Positions 47,067 through 59,822 of a DNA stretch of 64,000 nucleotides are shown here, piece after piece. The notes under the pieces were generated by a model that saw nothing but the letters and a program-made list of their open reading frames with translations, did no database searches and was not told where the DNA came from. Source of the stretch: Stratiolaelaps scimitus (Eukaryota > Arthropoda > Arachnida > Mesostigmata > Laelapidae); assembly GCA_019614645.1 (NCBI GenBank), contig JABWDB010000005.1, positions 16,977,001 to 17,041,000 of the forward strand. Direction: 5' to 3'. Within the stretch, counting starts at the first letter, position 1; each line of letters starts with the position of its first letter. Made by a program: the position numbers and the translations under genes.

Positions 47067-49917
47067 ACATATAATGCAAATAGCACAATAATAGTGCCCG
47101 CTACCAGCTGAACCGCGATACTGAGCTAACGGGTTGTCATCTCGGGTGCCATCATCACAGTTGTTGTGGATCTGTCGATTCCACGCTTTGCTCGATAAAT
47201 GCCGATGTGATCCAGGTTGAATTCTCGAAAGAATCAGCCTATCTATTGTGTTCTATTACCAGGGCAGCTTCTCTGGCCACGTGCATTGCCTCGTTCTCGA
47301 ACTCAATCAATGTTTAGTAATAAGCAGCCTATGAGGAATTCTGACGATACACTGGGTCATCGATTGGCCCACCACCGCTGGCTATGATTTCATCTTGTGA
47401 GTAGCCGCATTCCGGAACTTCCAGTGGAAAATGGGGCAGATGGTTGAATGAAGGAAAAAATCGAAAAGAAAAATGATGCCCGTTACGACATAATTAGGGT
47501 GAAGTCAGAGCTGTGCCGAATTTCTCTGCTCGATCGCTCGACCGGTGTTGCCGTTGGCGGCGGCGGAGGCGGGAGCGGCGGCTAGTAATCTGTGCATGGT
47601 AATTTTCCCTAATAGGGAAACGTCTTTTATTGCGAGGCACGAATGTGTGGCAAGGCACTTACTCATCTCGGATAATATCCATATGCGTTGACTATAATTA
47701 TATATATATATATTATAGATAGATAGATATAATATGTATGTGTATTGACTAGTTAGCTAATGGACCTATTTCATGAATATACTAAGAACGGGACATCCCA
47801 ATGCGGATAACACGCCGAACCTCAGACGATTTGGGAACCACCGAATGGCGTATCGCAAAGTAATTAGCAACATTGGGGGCCAACACTTTCCACCATTTGC
47901 ATTGCGCCAAGCTTCGAAACATTACGTAAACGGATGCCCTTATCAAAATCCTTATAGCGATTACGGCACCGTCCACATGGCGATAAGGCAATTGTTGACA
48001 AGGGTCTAACTCGATTTTCGTCACCGAGTTGTCTACCAAATGAAACTTCAGCGGTGGAAGCCAACAGCGGATGTCAGCTCTTTCTGGTGTGACGACTGAT
48101 TTACCACGTTGGAAATAAACTACCGTGTTCCCAGGAGCCGTCCCCTCACGCGGTTCCCCGTATCTAATTTCGGGTCAGATCGTAGGGTGGCGCGCTCCAC
48201 GATCGCAGTAACTGGATGCTGTCATCACTTTTAGTACAGCCGAGATGACGATGATATACCAACTGTCCCCGCTGATCTCAGTCATGTCGTTATGCCTGCC
48301 TTGGCGACAGTGGCCATCGTCGCCATTGGAATCCAGGCCAATGGCCGTCGTCTGAACCAGTCAACAACGAGTTGCCATACGCTGTGACACCGAGAGAAAA
48401 CAGCACGGGCAGCGAGACAGGCAAGCGACACCTAAACAGTTGTGGTGTGGCCGGTCGCAGATTGGCACGGGACACACGGAACACAGCACAGAATAGCAGC
48501 ATTCCATGGCACGGGTGCATCTGTCATTTACGTCGTCTGTAACCGACGGCATCTGTAACTGAAACTGCGAAAGCCCTTACAGACCGATGTGAGTAAATAT
48601 ATTTTACTCAGCCCGGCCTCGACATAGGGTCAATTCGGCGACTTGGCTTGACATCGTCGTCTTTACGTACTTCTTGCTACGCTCTGTTCAAAGTGAGGCG
48701 AAGCCTATGAATTAAGTATTACACCGCATGACGTTCGTACATTGCTTTTGATTGATTTTATTAATATGATAATGATTGGGAGATGGCGATTCAGTGTTCT
48801 GCGCACGAGTTTAATTAAACGTTCATTAGTCGGGGGCGAACTACAAAAACGACAATGTAATATATACGCCTACTTTTGGTCTGTCTATGGCCGACGAAAG
48901 GCATGTTAATTTTAGGCAGGCAACATGTAAATGTTGTCTATATGCGTTTCAGAGTACGCGTTTTAAATCGTAGTTCGAATCACATAGGCCGATGCATCTG
49001 CGTTTAATCAAGCCGTCTGCATAGACATTACTCTATGCACATTTGAGTTAGATGAGAATGGCGGCGGCGGCAGCAGCAGGAGGACAAGGAAAAGTAGCAT
49101 TTCCCATAATTTGCAGTTTTCTATGCATAGTAATTCTATGGCCGGCCGGCGAACGATTTTGCCGAACGTTTTTGTTTTGGACTGATTCGCCCATTTTGCC
49201 TGGACGTCTCGGCGTGGCTCTCGCGTTCGGTCGCTCGCTAAAACACCGTCATACACCCACCAGAATCACGACACTGGCGCGTCTGCTGCTGCTGTCCGTG
49301 GGGGTTGGTCTCGTCTCTATCGCTTTTGCTGCTGCTGAATTAAAGCCTCGCGTACGACAGTGACAGTGCCATCGAACGGATCGCTAGTGCGGCACCACAT
49401 CAGCGAATCGTATACTCCATACCGCACCCACCAGATGAAGACAAGAACGTCGCACAGAAGATGGGCACAAGAAGAAGCGAGTGTACGGCAGTATGAAGTT
49501 CGCGCGGATCCGAAGCCGCCACGCCGCTCGCGTACACATTGATCCCCCTCCAGTCGCGATCCTTGTCGCCTTTATATAGATATAGAGTAATGGAAGAACA
49601 ACAGCCGTCGTCTCCCGTTTGGTGTAATGCTAAAAAAAGCAAAGCAATTGCTCTCGTGCCACCGCTTGTTTGTTTATACTTCGCTCGGTAGTAATGTTTT
49701 CTGCTTCACGGTTATGTTGAATGAATGAATGAATTAATATTATTAACATTAGTTGTTACCATTCTTCTTCTTCTTATTTTATTATTATTATTGTTATTAT
49801 TACGATTATTATCGCGATTATCTGGGGGTGCATTTTCTACTATTCATGAGCTTGGTGAAAAACAACATCAAAAACATCTCGCTCAGTATTCCCCTGATTA
49901 ATTATTGGGCCAGCAGC

Positions 49918-49919
<2 letters not shown>

Positions 49920-49953
<34 letters not shown>
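49920..49953. repeat. (TA)n microsatellite
   Basis: Uninterrupted alternating TA of about 34 nt. Confidence 0.95.
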
Positions 49954-49956
<3 letters not shown>

Positions 49957-50699
49957 AGTATTGAGGAGATCTGTTAAAGTAAATTATGCTGATGATAATA
50001 ATAATAATAATGATGATGATGATATTCTTGTGATATGGAAATAGAACTATTATAATTATCATCCTGTCAACGGTTGTTGGTGAATGACCGCGCGGAAGGT
50101 CACACCTTCCCCCAACAAAGATGCGTCGACCCCAAACAGGAACAGACTGTGGTGAACGTTGTGCAGTCATCGGACAATGCTACGCGTTGCCATCGGATTA
50201 AACGACGGTTTTAAAATCGACCCGTCGAACTCGATGACGAGTGACCATCAATAGGTCAACAATTATGACATTCTTGTAATAATATTATTAATGTTCGATG
50301 ATGATTCGACTCGACCCCATGTATCGCTATCGTATTCTCTATTGTTGTTCGTATTATTGGCGCTTCTTCGGCTTTGTGCGGCGGGCAGGCCAGTAGCACA
50401 CATGACAACATCTTGAATAAATAGCCCAAATAAAAATACTAACTAAGCAACCAACAAACAAACAAAGCAGCCACCTGTTTGAGAGACGCTTTAACGGCGC
50501 CTGGATACGCCCGTGGGGATCCATCGGATGCTCGGCTCGGCCCGGATGTTTCAAGATGACCGAAAGGCACAAAGACGTCAGATAGAAATAAGCACTAATT
50601 GCTACGGGTTTTTCTTTTTTTCTCTTCGGTGAAGCAATTTATGATATGCTATAATTGTTACGCTCCTAATCGTTTCCTATTCGTGTTTATATTCATGGG

Positions 50700-50752
50700 T
50701 TGTTGTTGTTGCCGTTGCTGTTGTTATTGTTGTTGTTGTTGTTGTTGTTGCA
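50700..50752. repeat. (TGT)n trinucleotide repeat
   Basis: TGT/GTT units with a few GCC, GCT and ATT interruptions. It produces spurious poly-Cys, poly-Leu or poly-Val frames. Confidence 0.85.
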
Positions 50753-53523
50753 GCAGAGATGCAATGTTACTCTCGTCATAAACATTGTGGCAACATTGGC
50801 CATATCTGCATATGCTGCCAGTTGCGGCTTAGTCAGCATCGTGCATTTGCTGGTTCGTCTGATAAAGCCTCCGTGTGGTGCTCTCCCTCGAACCGTTACC
50901 CAACGAACTTAAGTTTTCGTAAATCAACGCGGCCATCCGTTTGGCGAACGAGCCAAAATGTTCTGTGAGTAACTGGCCAAGCGAGAATATCTCAAAATAA
51001 ATAAATGCACGAAGCTCTAGGAAAGGAACGAAATAGAAACTAGATCCCGCTTGCCCCATGCCGGCGTTCTTTGCTTGTATCTCTGATTGTTTTGTTAGGC
51101 AAAACAATTGCGCATTCGACGACTCGCATTTATCGTGTCGGTGTACAGAACATCTTGCCAAAGTCATTATTGTAACATATGAGTGCATGCTATAAGTCCT
51201 TCAAAGTTCTTAAAACTCGCTTTGTGTATGTCGCGGGTGAACGGTAGCAGAGAAACAGCAGCCGACGGGAATTGACAGTCCCGTCGCTTATATGCCATTC
51301 CGTCTACGTATCCGTCCGTGCATGTATCTTCTTCTGTAAGAGATTGTAACCTCTTGAAGCAGATACTGTAAGTAGCACTGAGCTAGCGAACTTGATTGGC
51401 TAAGAGGTGGCAATCTGCGCCAAAAGCTGCAAGGATTCTTTTTTTTTCTTATTAAATACTCGAGACGCGAACACCTGCTGTTCGATCGATTACCGGCGAC
51501 AAATCTCGACGATTCACCCAGTGGAGATTGCGCGGCTCTACGACGCCCGACTATACGAATACATATACAATGTCGATATGACATCTGCTGTATTTACATC
51601 GAAGAGTGTTCACGGGAGGAGACGTCTACGGACCCGAGTAGTGTGCGCAGCCGGAAGACCTTGCCGTGATCGGGGCTGCTCAATCTAATAAAAATAGAAT
51701 AATAATCATAATAATACATCATCAGATATGTTACAGATAACTGGATTCAGTAGTATATGATATCTTTGTAGAGTCGAACACCATAATAGAATGATATATA
51801 ACACAACGGACAGCGTTCGGTTTCTCGCCAAGAGAAAATACAAGCTGACAAGTCAACACCAACGTTACGCGCAACAGTAAAGCGACATTAGCAGCAACAA
51901 CAGCAGCAGCAGTAGCAACAGCAATGACAGAAACTGGCCAAACAACAACAGCAACAGCAAGTATAATGTAATCTAATGCTCGAAGTCGTTCTACATAGTG
52001 TCTCGATAGTAAGAGCAGTGGCAGCAACGGCAGGAGAACTGGCCGTGTAGTCGTCGCCGAGAAAATGACAACAACGCAAATGTCTCTCCTCTCTCTCTCC
52101 CTTGTGTTAAAACGAGAAAGAGCTACATGGCGTTGTACTACTATATATATTGTTTAGCTGTAGAACGTTCGTGTCGCTGCCGTAAGTAAGAATTGCACCG
52201 GACAACGTTGTTGACCACAGAAACGCTGACGTTTTCCTCCTCCAAGTGGTCCAGAGCGTAAGCGGACTTGGCGGCTGCTGCTGCTGCTGCAGCTTGACGC
52301 GTACGCTGGTCAGACCGCTTGCCGGTGGACAGACGGCGCACAGTCGTTTGATACAGGCAGACAGATAGATAGAAACGCGCATAGAAGAATCGCGCAGTGA
52401 TAGATAAAAACGCCAAAGGAATTGGACAAGTTCCGCTTACAGTCGTCCGTTGTCGCTGTTCAACGTGCAACAAACACTACGGTACTGTATTGCGATCGTG
52501 TTTCTGTTCTGCGGGAACTTCGTTCAGTTGGACTGGATCGAGCGTCCAGCTCACCCCCTCCCCCCGGGAACGATTTGGCCAGCGGAGCGACGGAACCACG
52601 TAGACAATACGGCGTAACGTCACCGACTAGACATAGATATCTCTATCTGGATAAAGATGCCTGGACACTTGGCAGATGGGTAATGGCGTACGAATAATAA
52701 CGTCAGATTACGGGTTGAAGTTGGCGGAATAATAGTGGTTTCGGCTGGGAAGTGGTGTCCGCTGGAACAACCAGCATGATCGAGCTGATTAATGTCCTGA
52801 ATCCTGCAGTTAAGCACAGAGTAACGAATTTGCTTCAGACGCGCGGACACCATCAGAGACATTCGAATCTCCATAAGAGTAGGCCGATCCAGTGCAGGGG
52901 GGTTGACGTGGATGAAAAAAACGCTACCACCTTCTAAAACCACCATCCTTTGCTGAGAGTCTATCTCTTCCTTAGAGTCAGTACGCTTGGTATTACTTCG
53001 ATCACTAGGGAAGGTGTGTAACTGCTCCGGCCAGTGTTCTAGTGGTACACATTAAGAATAGCTAATTGAGCAGGTACAATTTGCACTGACGCGAATTGCT
53101 AGATCACGTATGCGTTTTGCGAGTTCTAATACAACGAGATGTTCGCTAACACCACTAGAATATTGTGCCCCACAAAGCTGTGTCTGTGGTGTGTCTGTAG
53201 CGTCATAAAGCAATGACAGCCACGGGCGATATCCTGGCTCACAAAAGGTTGATATCTCTCTTTCTTGTTAGAGAGAGCTGGTGCCGTTCCAACTTAAAAC
53301 GATCGCCTTGGTTCGAACCCGTCAACAGAAAACGCATCGATACGTTATCAAGGCCCGAGGACGAACCCTTAGGATAAACCCGTTATCAGCGAGGATGTGA
53401 TTCAGCTTCTCACTAATTAGTCGTCGGATAGACACAGTGAAAGCAACTTCTGTTCATGTGAATACCCTCGTGCTATATGCACGCTGTGTGGCCATAATAA
53501 AACTTCTATGCATCAAGTAGGAA

Positions 53524-53582
53524 GGCTAATCTGCATCTAATAAATAGCGAGGCTGATCTGCATCTAATAAATAACAAGGCTG
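53524..53582 (+). repeat. 30-nt direct tandem duplication
   Basis: Two adjacent copies of a unit containing CTGCATCTAATAAATA, differing at a few positions. A third partial copy (CATCTAATAAATA) lies at 53989-54001. Confidence 0.8.
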
Positions 53583-54717
53583 TAGCTTCGAATTCAATTC
53601 TATCGAACGTACACATTAGCAAACTTGCTCGATTTTGTTTTTTGCTAAGCGGAATTAATTTGCTGTTCAAGTCGGCCAAGACGGACGCATCGCCCTACCG
53701 CTGATGCCGCGATTTGTTTTGTTAACAACATCGTCCAAAGTCTATTAGTTATTATTCTCTTGACGTTGCATCATTATGGTAGTTTGTTAATCACTTTTTT
53801 CGGCAACCTGTGTTCGTCGCCACGATCGATAGAATGTGTCTGAATGAATGAACGGGATTCTTTGACGAAATGGTTCTTGGCCTATACGTGTGTTCTACTC
53901 ACGTATGAACCGGCACAACTGAGCTAGCCTACGAATGGACAGGGGTGACGTGTGGTTAATGGATACATCGGGCGGCGTCATATTCTCCCATCTAATAAAT
54001 ACACCGTCCTTTCATTGCCTGTATATTATAGTGGCATATAGCGATCGGGTGTTTGACTGGACCGTGACAATTTCGAAATTGTTCGGACTGCAAGGGACAA
54101 TAAAATGAAATTTATAGAAATAGGGAGAAATTGCCTTCTGATCGGCTTATTATACCGCTATACCGTAGCACAGCCTACGGGTACTATTCCACCCGAGCAG
54201 AGATCACAGATCACTAGTCAACAAAAACATACCCACTTTCTATTGCACGATATATAATACCTTGTATATAACAATTAAGTCGCAACCGCAGCAATGGTCA
54301 GACTAGCGGCATATAATAGAAAGCTGGAATGAGCAACAAATGCCCACAGGGGTCACGTTGTCTCGTCTCGGGTCGAGATGAATGCGGCTATTTTCTTCTT
54401 GTTTTGCGTGTCTGGGTGACTCAAGCCGTGGCCAAGTGGCCGAGTCGAGTTCGCCCATAGTGACAATTGTAACCTTCGCAACAACTTGGTGTCCCCTGCC
54501 GGGTCAGTCTACGAGTGTATGTATGTCACGGGAGTGTATGCAGTATCGTTGTGTGCCTGTTTCTCCCTCGGTTGTCGGCTATCGCTGAGTGTCTGCTGAT
54601 ATCCGCTCGTGTGTATAACTTGACGCTGTCGCCACTCGAACTCGCCAGTGGACGCGATACCGGGTGATTGGATTGATATCCATCACAAAACAGCAGCAGC
54701 AGCAGCAACAGCAGTCG

Positions 54718-54987
54718 ATGGGACACAATACGACAGTTATTTGGGCTTTGGTGGCTTTGGCAGCATGGGCGTTGCATAGCGACAAGCTTGGTGCCGAAGC
54801 AAGCTTGGGGGTGGTGGTGGAGGGATTTAGCCAACACCAGCAACAGCTGGCACTACAGCGCGGTGGCAGAAACAGGCGATGTCAAACGGCGTTAGACTGC
54901 GCGACCCGTGGACATTGCTCGTGGCAGCCAGGGCAGATCTGGCTCTGGAGCCGGAGACGCGGCGATTGGTGTTGTCCACTCAGCTGA
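54718..54987 (+). CDS. Possible small secreted Cys-rich protein (89 residues)
   Basis: The ATG at 54718 (G at +4) follows a CAG run and opens 89 codons. The N-terminus is a clear signal-peptide pattern: MGHNTTVIWALVALAAWALHS, with possible cleavage after the h-region or near GAEA|SL. A Gln-rich spacer leads to a C-terminal cluster with six cysteines in a C-x6-C-x5-C-x-x15-CC type arrangement (CQTALDC, GHC, GDWCCPLS). This recalls small disulfide-rich secreted peptides, but no family is recognised and the full cystine count is low. No clear splice site interrupts it. The frame may continue differently in mRNA. Function unknown. Confidence 0.33.
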   Translation: MGHNTTVIWALVALAAWALHSDKLGAEASLGVVVEGFSQHQQQLALQRGGRNRRCQTALDCATRGHCSWQPGQIWLWSRRRGDWCCPLS

Positions 54988-55215
54988 GCCGCTGAACGAT
55001 ACCATTGATACAATGGTCACCAGACCTTTAGCTGTTGCGGGCTGCCACCCCATAGTTGTGGTCTTCGACCTTCAGCCGTTCTTTGAGTCGCAGAACCGAA
55101 GGATTGTTCTTTCTTCGGAACCATACCAACATCGGCAGCAGCAGCAGCAACGAAGTAGCCGTGATGGCAGCTTTGAGCGCCGGTAAGATGACATCGACAT
55201 ACGGACACACTATAT

Positions 55216-55255
<40 letters not shown>

Positions 55256-58200
55256 CGCCGGTCACCATCAGCCGTAGTGGTCGTACCATAGAGGCTTGAG
55301 CAGCAGTCCATCGACGGCCATATCATCCAGCTGCTAGCCCATGTGACGATGGCCATGATCATCGTCGCCACCGTCGCCGCTGTCACAGCCAATAGACGCC
55401 GCTACCGAATTGTACTGTTCACCAGTTATGTCCACTGGTGAACTATGTACATAACAACTCGTATAAGTGGTGCCTATTCAAAACAGCGCAGCTACAACAC
55501 CCGTGGTAATTATCTCGTGGCGGGGCAACACGACAGCCGCGGGCAACGAGTGTAACCTTCATCACTAAGACTATAGCTACAGCTACCACCACCACCACTT
55601 TCACTACTATTATTGCTGCTGCACTGTTAGAATAACGACAGGTTCGCACGGTTTGCCATGGTTTGATTCCGCTAGTTGGCGCCTGGTGGCGATCCAGACA
55701 CTCGATGGCCCATGGCCCAACGTAGGATAATGGAATTGCTCGATGGATCAGACTTAAGCCTCATCTGTTACGGCAGTCACTTGTACTGCTCCCAGAATCT
55801 ACGGCAAGGTGACTTCGACGACAACGTCAGTGCTTGCACGGAGTGCCTGAGAACCCTGCCTCCTGGTGCACTCCGGCGGCGGTATCGCTGAATCGCGTAT
55901 ACGACAAAGGCGATTTGGCAGACTGCCTACTAGTTTAACATCCGATATTGCGGCAAATCCAAGCTGAGGAAGAAGATTGGGTGGCCATTATATGGCTATC
56001 ATCTGGCGCTGGCTAGTACATACATAGTGACGCAGAGAAGTGTAAAGATAAGCGGTTAAGTAAACAGAATCGTACGGATACGTAATGTTCTTAGGCGTTC
56101 CGTGCAAACGAATACCTACTGCAGGCGCCGTCGCGCAGCGCTCACTCGATACTGCACTGTGTTATGCTTATTTGTGTGCAACGTTCATAGAGTTTGCTTA
56201 CGAGGCACAGTCATGAGTAATAGACACATAAAGTGATTGACTACGTCTGTTCGACTGAGATCAGGACATTATTGCCCCAGAATTTTTTTTCTTATTATTT
56301 AGTTGAGGCTTAGGTGTCGAAACGAAAACACATCGACTCGCCGAGATTAATTAGTGACTGCTAACTTTTGTTTAAGCGGTCCACCCAGCCTCCACCGCCT
56401 CTGCTGTCGTCGTCGTCGTTCGCTAGACCTTTTTGTGGATTCACGGCCGATTGTCAAAGCTGCCGCCCTTCGAATTTCTTCGAGGTACTAACGCGTTCAC
56501 CTTGAAGAGCCGCTAGACACCACTGCTGATAGCAGCGAACCTCGCGAGTTATTATGCGAGCTGGAAACGCGGTGCCTTCGTCGAACACTCGTCGGATTCA
56601 CTGTGGGCCACTCACGTGGCCGGCTCCCCGCTGAATCGCTTGCCATTGTGTGGTGCAGTGAGACATCCACCGTCTCGATCTGCTTTCTGGGTGCGACTGC
56701 TGTGAGCTTCGCTGTAAGTTCGCCTCGCGAAGCTTAGTCGTCGACGTTTTTTCTTGCGGTGTTTATCGCTATACGAAACACCCTAGAAGGATCAGTGACG
56801 TCTTACCCGTGCTAAGACCACCATCCTCCCCGGGGACCTATCACCCCTCGGGACAAACCAAGTCAAGTGCAGAGGGTAGCTGAAGCGGTCAGTGGTGGGC
56901 CACGTGATTGGGGAGTAAGTGTCGCTGAAGTGAACGACGCTAATATCTACGCGAACGTGCACCGGCTGACTGACCCATAAAGTGTAGTCAACTTGTCAAG
57001 TCAGTTTGGTTCTTTTTTTTTGTGTGATCTTCGACGCCGCCGACATTTTAGTACGGCCTTCGGCCTGGTGGTAACATAACCGGATACAGACACAAACTGT
57101 TGCTCACGAGCTGCCGACTAAATCTAAGCTGAATTCGAGTTTTGCTGCTCTATGATCATCATAATCATGTCTAAACGTGGCTAATTGCTAGTTCGTGGCT
57201 TCTGGAACGGATCGAAACAATGACCGAACCGCATGCGTGACTGATTGATATATCAAATTAGATTTTCTAGTCATTGTGAAATACGGCTTCACTTACGCCC
57301 GTGCGTATTAGAAACACGCTTACCGATCGCTCCTGCATCTGCATCAGACATGGCTACGTCGGACGGCCACCGAAGATTCGGCTCTGCGGAGGTTCCCGAA
57401 GATTAGCGTTACTGACCAGACGTTCATGTCCGTAACGTGTCCGTTTGAAACTCCGCCTGTTGGATAATTCCGCTCGAATTGCGCCTGGAAGCTGTCGAGC
57501 GTTTTGAATAATTCGACGGTGGTGGGAAATCACCGAGAAGTATTTACCCAGCAGTCAACAACAATCTACGCTCTCTATTCTGTTCGCGATGAGATCTCCC
57601 GCGAGAACGCGATGTCAACGAAATAATGAAAATCTCCAATGTTCCTAATACGTATCAATGTTTATCTATCTATGACGTTCGTGCATTACTAAAACCCTAA
57701 AGGCAGCGTTCGCTCACCCTCGTCACCGCATAACGAGCAAGCAGACCGATATATCGGGTGGGGTGACCTTAATCGACGACGAAACAATCGGAAACAACCA
57801 TTTTGTTCAGCGTGATTTCCGCAAAAGCAGCCGTACGTCCATTTGAAAAATTAATCTCTGTCGCTCGGTGGAATTCGCAGATCCGTTGACGCCATGGCCG
57901 GCACAAAACGCGGCAGCATCGGAGTACACTGATAGCTATATATCTTCATATTGTTATATTAGCATGATCCAGCTTCGTGTTGTCTCGCTGTGCTCGTACG
58001 ATCAGCTCGCTTCGTTGTTTTTGCTGAACCGCGATTGTTTTTCCATTTTGCATCCTGTCTCGTCTGTGGAATCACATGGGGATTGAGCACAGACAGGACA
58101 ATCGTTCGCTTTTGAAATTCGTTGCGAGTTAATCCTCACTCCCTCCCCCCTAACTGAGGATCTCCCGGTCGATGAGATTTATGTAGAATACATAATACAA

Positions 58201-59010
58201 TAATAGATTATGCTGTACAAATGAATGTCGGTATGAGCGTTGTTTGATGATGCTGACTTGAAACATGGTGGACGTGCGTAGCCAGGAAATCAGGGATTCT
58301 TGTTAGCCTCGCAAGATCTTCTCAGGCAAAAGGCAAGTATATGATAGGAAAAAAATTGTAATAATTAAAATCTACTTATATGGCGTTTTTCTGGTATTGA
58401 TAAGCCAATGAACGTTTGTTGGCGCATGGTGTCTAAGAATGAAGAAAACTCCGCGTTTATTTATCTAATTAAAATATGATATATATATATATGATCGGCG
58501 AGATCCGGGTGTGGATCTAAATACATCTGGTATCTGGGAGCTGCACCTCAAATGCTTTAGTGACTTAACCATGATCTATAGTACAGCTCGACAATGTTTA
58601 ATAGATATTACATATCCATGGTACCACGTAGCGAATGGGCAAACGTGTGCAGCACAAAGATCTACAGCTTTGTTCTTGGCCAAAGAATTTCAACTAAATA
58701 TATATTAGCTTGAGGGTATAGACTCGAAACAATTCACTCGCGGGCAGGAAATAAATCGGATTTCGGGCACCTCCTCTATCGGGGCAGCACTTTCAAAAGC
58801 TGAAATAATTATTTTGTTGTCAATTAGAAGCTTTGATTTCAATAATCAATGATTTTCTCATACGCCGTTGAATAGGAACAAGGATTCTCGGTTATCGGAA
58901 AGTAAAACAAATTTTTCCAGGCTGACTCAGGGCCAACATTCAATGTCCACGGTACAGCAGCTTTCGGCATTGCTTCTTAAGATGGACCCCTTTCAAATGC
59001 AAATGTGCAA
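54988..59010. other. Interval without an identifiable gene
   Basis: Contains a (TA)n run at 55216-55253. A 71-codon frame at 55676-55891 (starting TTG, with a C-x6-C and later C-x2-C pattern) has no ATG and may be part of an exon or chance. The 56.1-57.6 kb stretch is moderately GC-rich and featureless. 58.1-58.9 kb is AT-rich. Confidence 0.3.
55216..55253. repeat. (TA)n microsatellite
   Basis: About 38 nt of alternating TA. Confidence 0.95.
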
Positions 59011-59088
59011 CGGTGGGGATCAAACCCGTACACCTACTCGTCTCCTCCGATTGCACGGCACACATGGATGCACCACGCCGCCAAAGAC
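59011..59088 (-). repeat. tRNA-like locus (probable SINE head)
   Basis: On the minus strand an A box-like TGGCGGCGTGG (59083-59073; 10 of 11 to consensus) precedes, by about 46 nt, a B box-like GGTTTGATCCC (59026-59016). Spacing is right for an internal RNA polymerase III promoter. Stems are only partly paired, so a derived repeat is more likely than a working tRNA. Confidence 0.42.
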
Positions 59089-59786
59089 ATACATAGCTTA
59101 TTACCAAATAAGCGGTTGCAATCCGAATCTTCGCCTGGCTCGGAAACCAGTACAAAGATTTTGACGCCCAACATTGCGCTCATATGACATCAAATATAGT
59201 CCGTACGCTCTGAGAACCCTATCTCGCTATTTCGCGTTCGTACATTTACGACACTAGTTATTTCTCGATATATTAGTGTTATTATTAATAATATTCATAT
59301 TATAATTATTATTATTCTTGTTGTCTCATCTTGATTTCAGTGTAGCTGCTGTAGTTTGTTTGGTTGGTTTGTGGTATATCTGTATTCTCGCATGTGTCTG
59401 TGATCGTGCGAGCGTCTTGCATAGTTATGGTCGAGTAGTAGCAGTAGTGTTGGAAGTTAAGATAAGAAAACCGAAATGCCCCATTGCTCTGAAAGATGAC
59501 CGAAAACAGATATGGCCCATCAAACATCACAAGCAGTCACCCCCACACCATTCGCTAGCAGCAGCTGCTGCTTCTGCTTCTGCGTCAACCGCGCCACCGC
59601 TACTGCATGCATTTGCTGGCACATTGAAGTGTTCGCCGTCGGTGGTTCTACTGGTAGAGATATTCCGCCAGCGTGGGAACCTCTCAGATCTCTCCCGACT
59701 CCGGTGCAACATTGGTCTCGCGGATGTCGCGAATCATCCCTTACGCTTTACGATAACAACAACAACAAGAACTACAGTATTCTCCC

Positions 59787-59789
<3 letters not shown>

Positions 59790-59820
<31 letters not shown>
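59790..59820. repeat. (TA)n microsatellite
   Basis: About 30 nt of alternating TA. Confidence 0.95.

Positions 59821-59822
<2 letters not shown>

Larger units (their letters stand above)
47067..54717. other. Long interval without an identifiable gene
   Basis: AT- and GC-rich patches alternate. Microsatellites: (TA)n at 49920-49953, ATG/ATA-type repeats at 49997-50022, (TGT)n at 50700-50752, and a 30-nt tandem duplication at 53524-53582. An ATG-started frame at 47773-48009 (78 codons) has no recognisable domain. Nothing else could be supported. Confidence 0.3.

Noticed and set aside
53225..53330. GGTTCGAACCC resembling a tRNA T arm
   Set aside because: No A box at the right distance and no acceptor or D stem.
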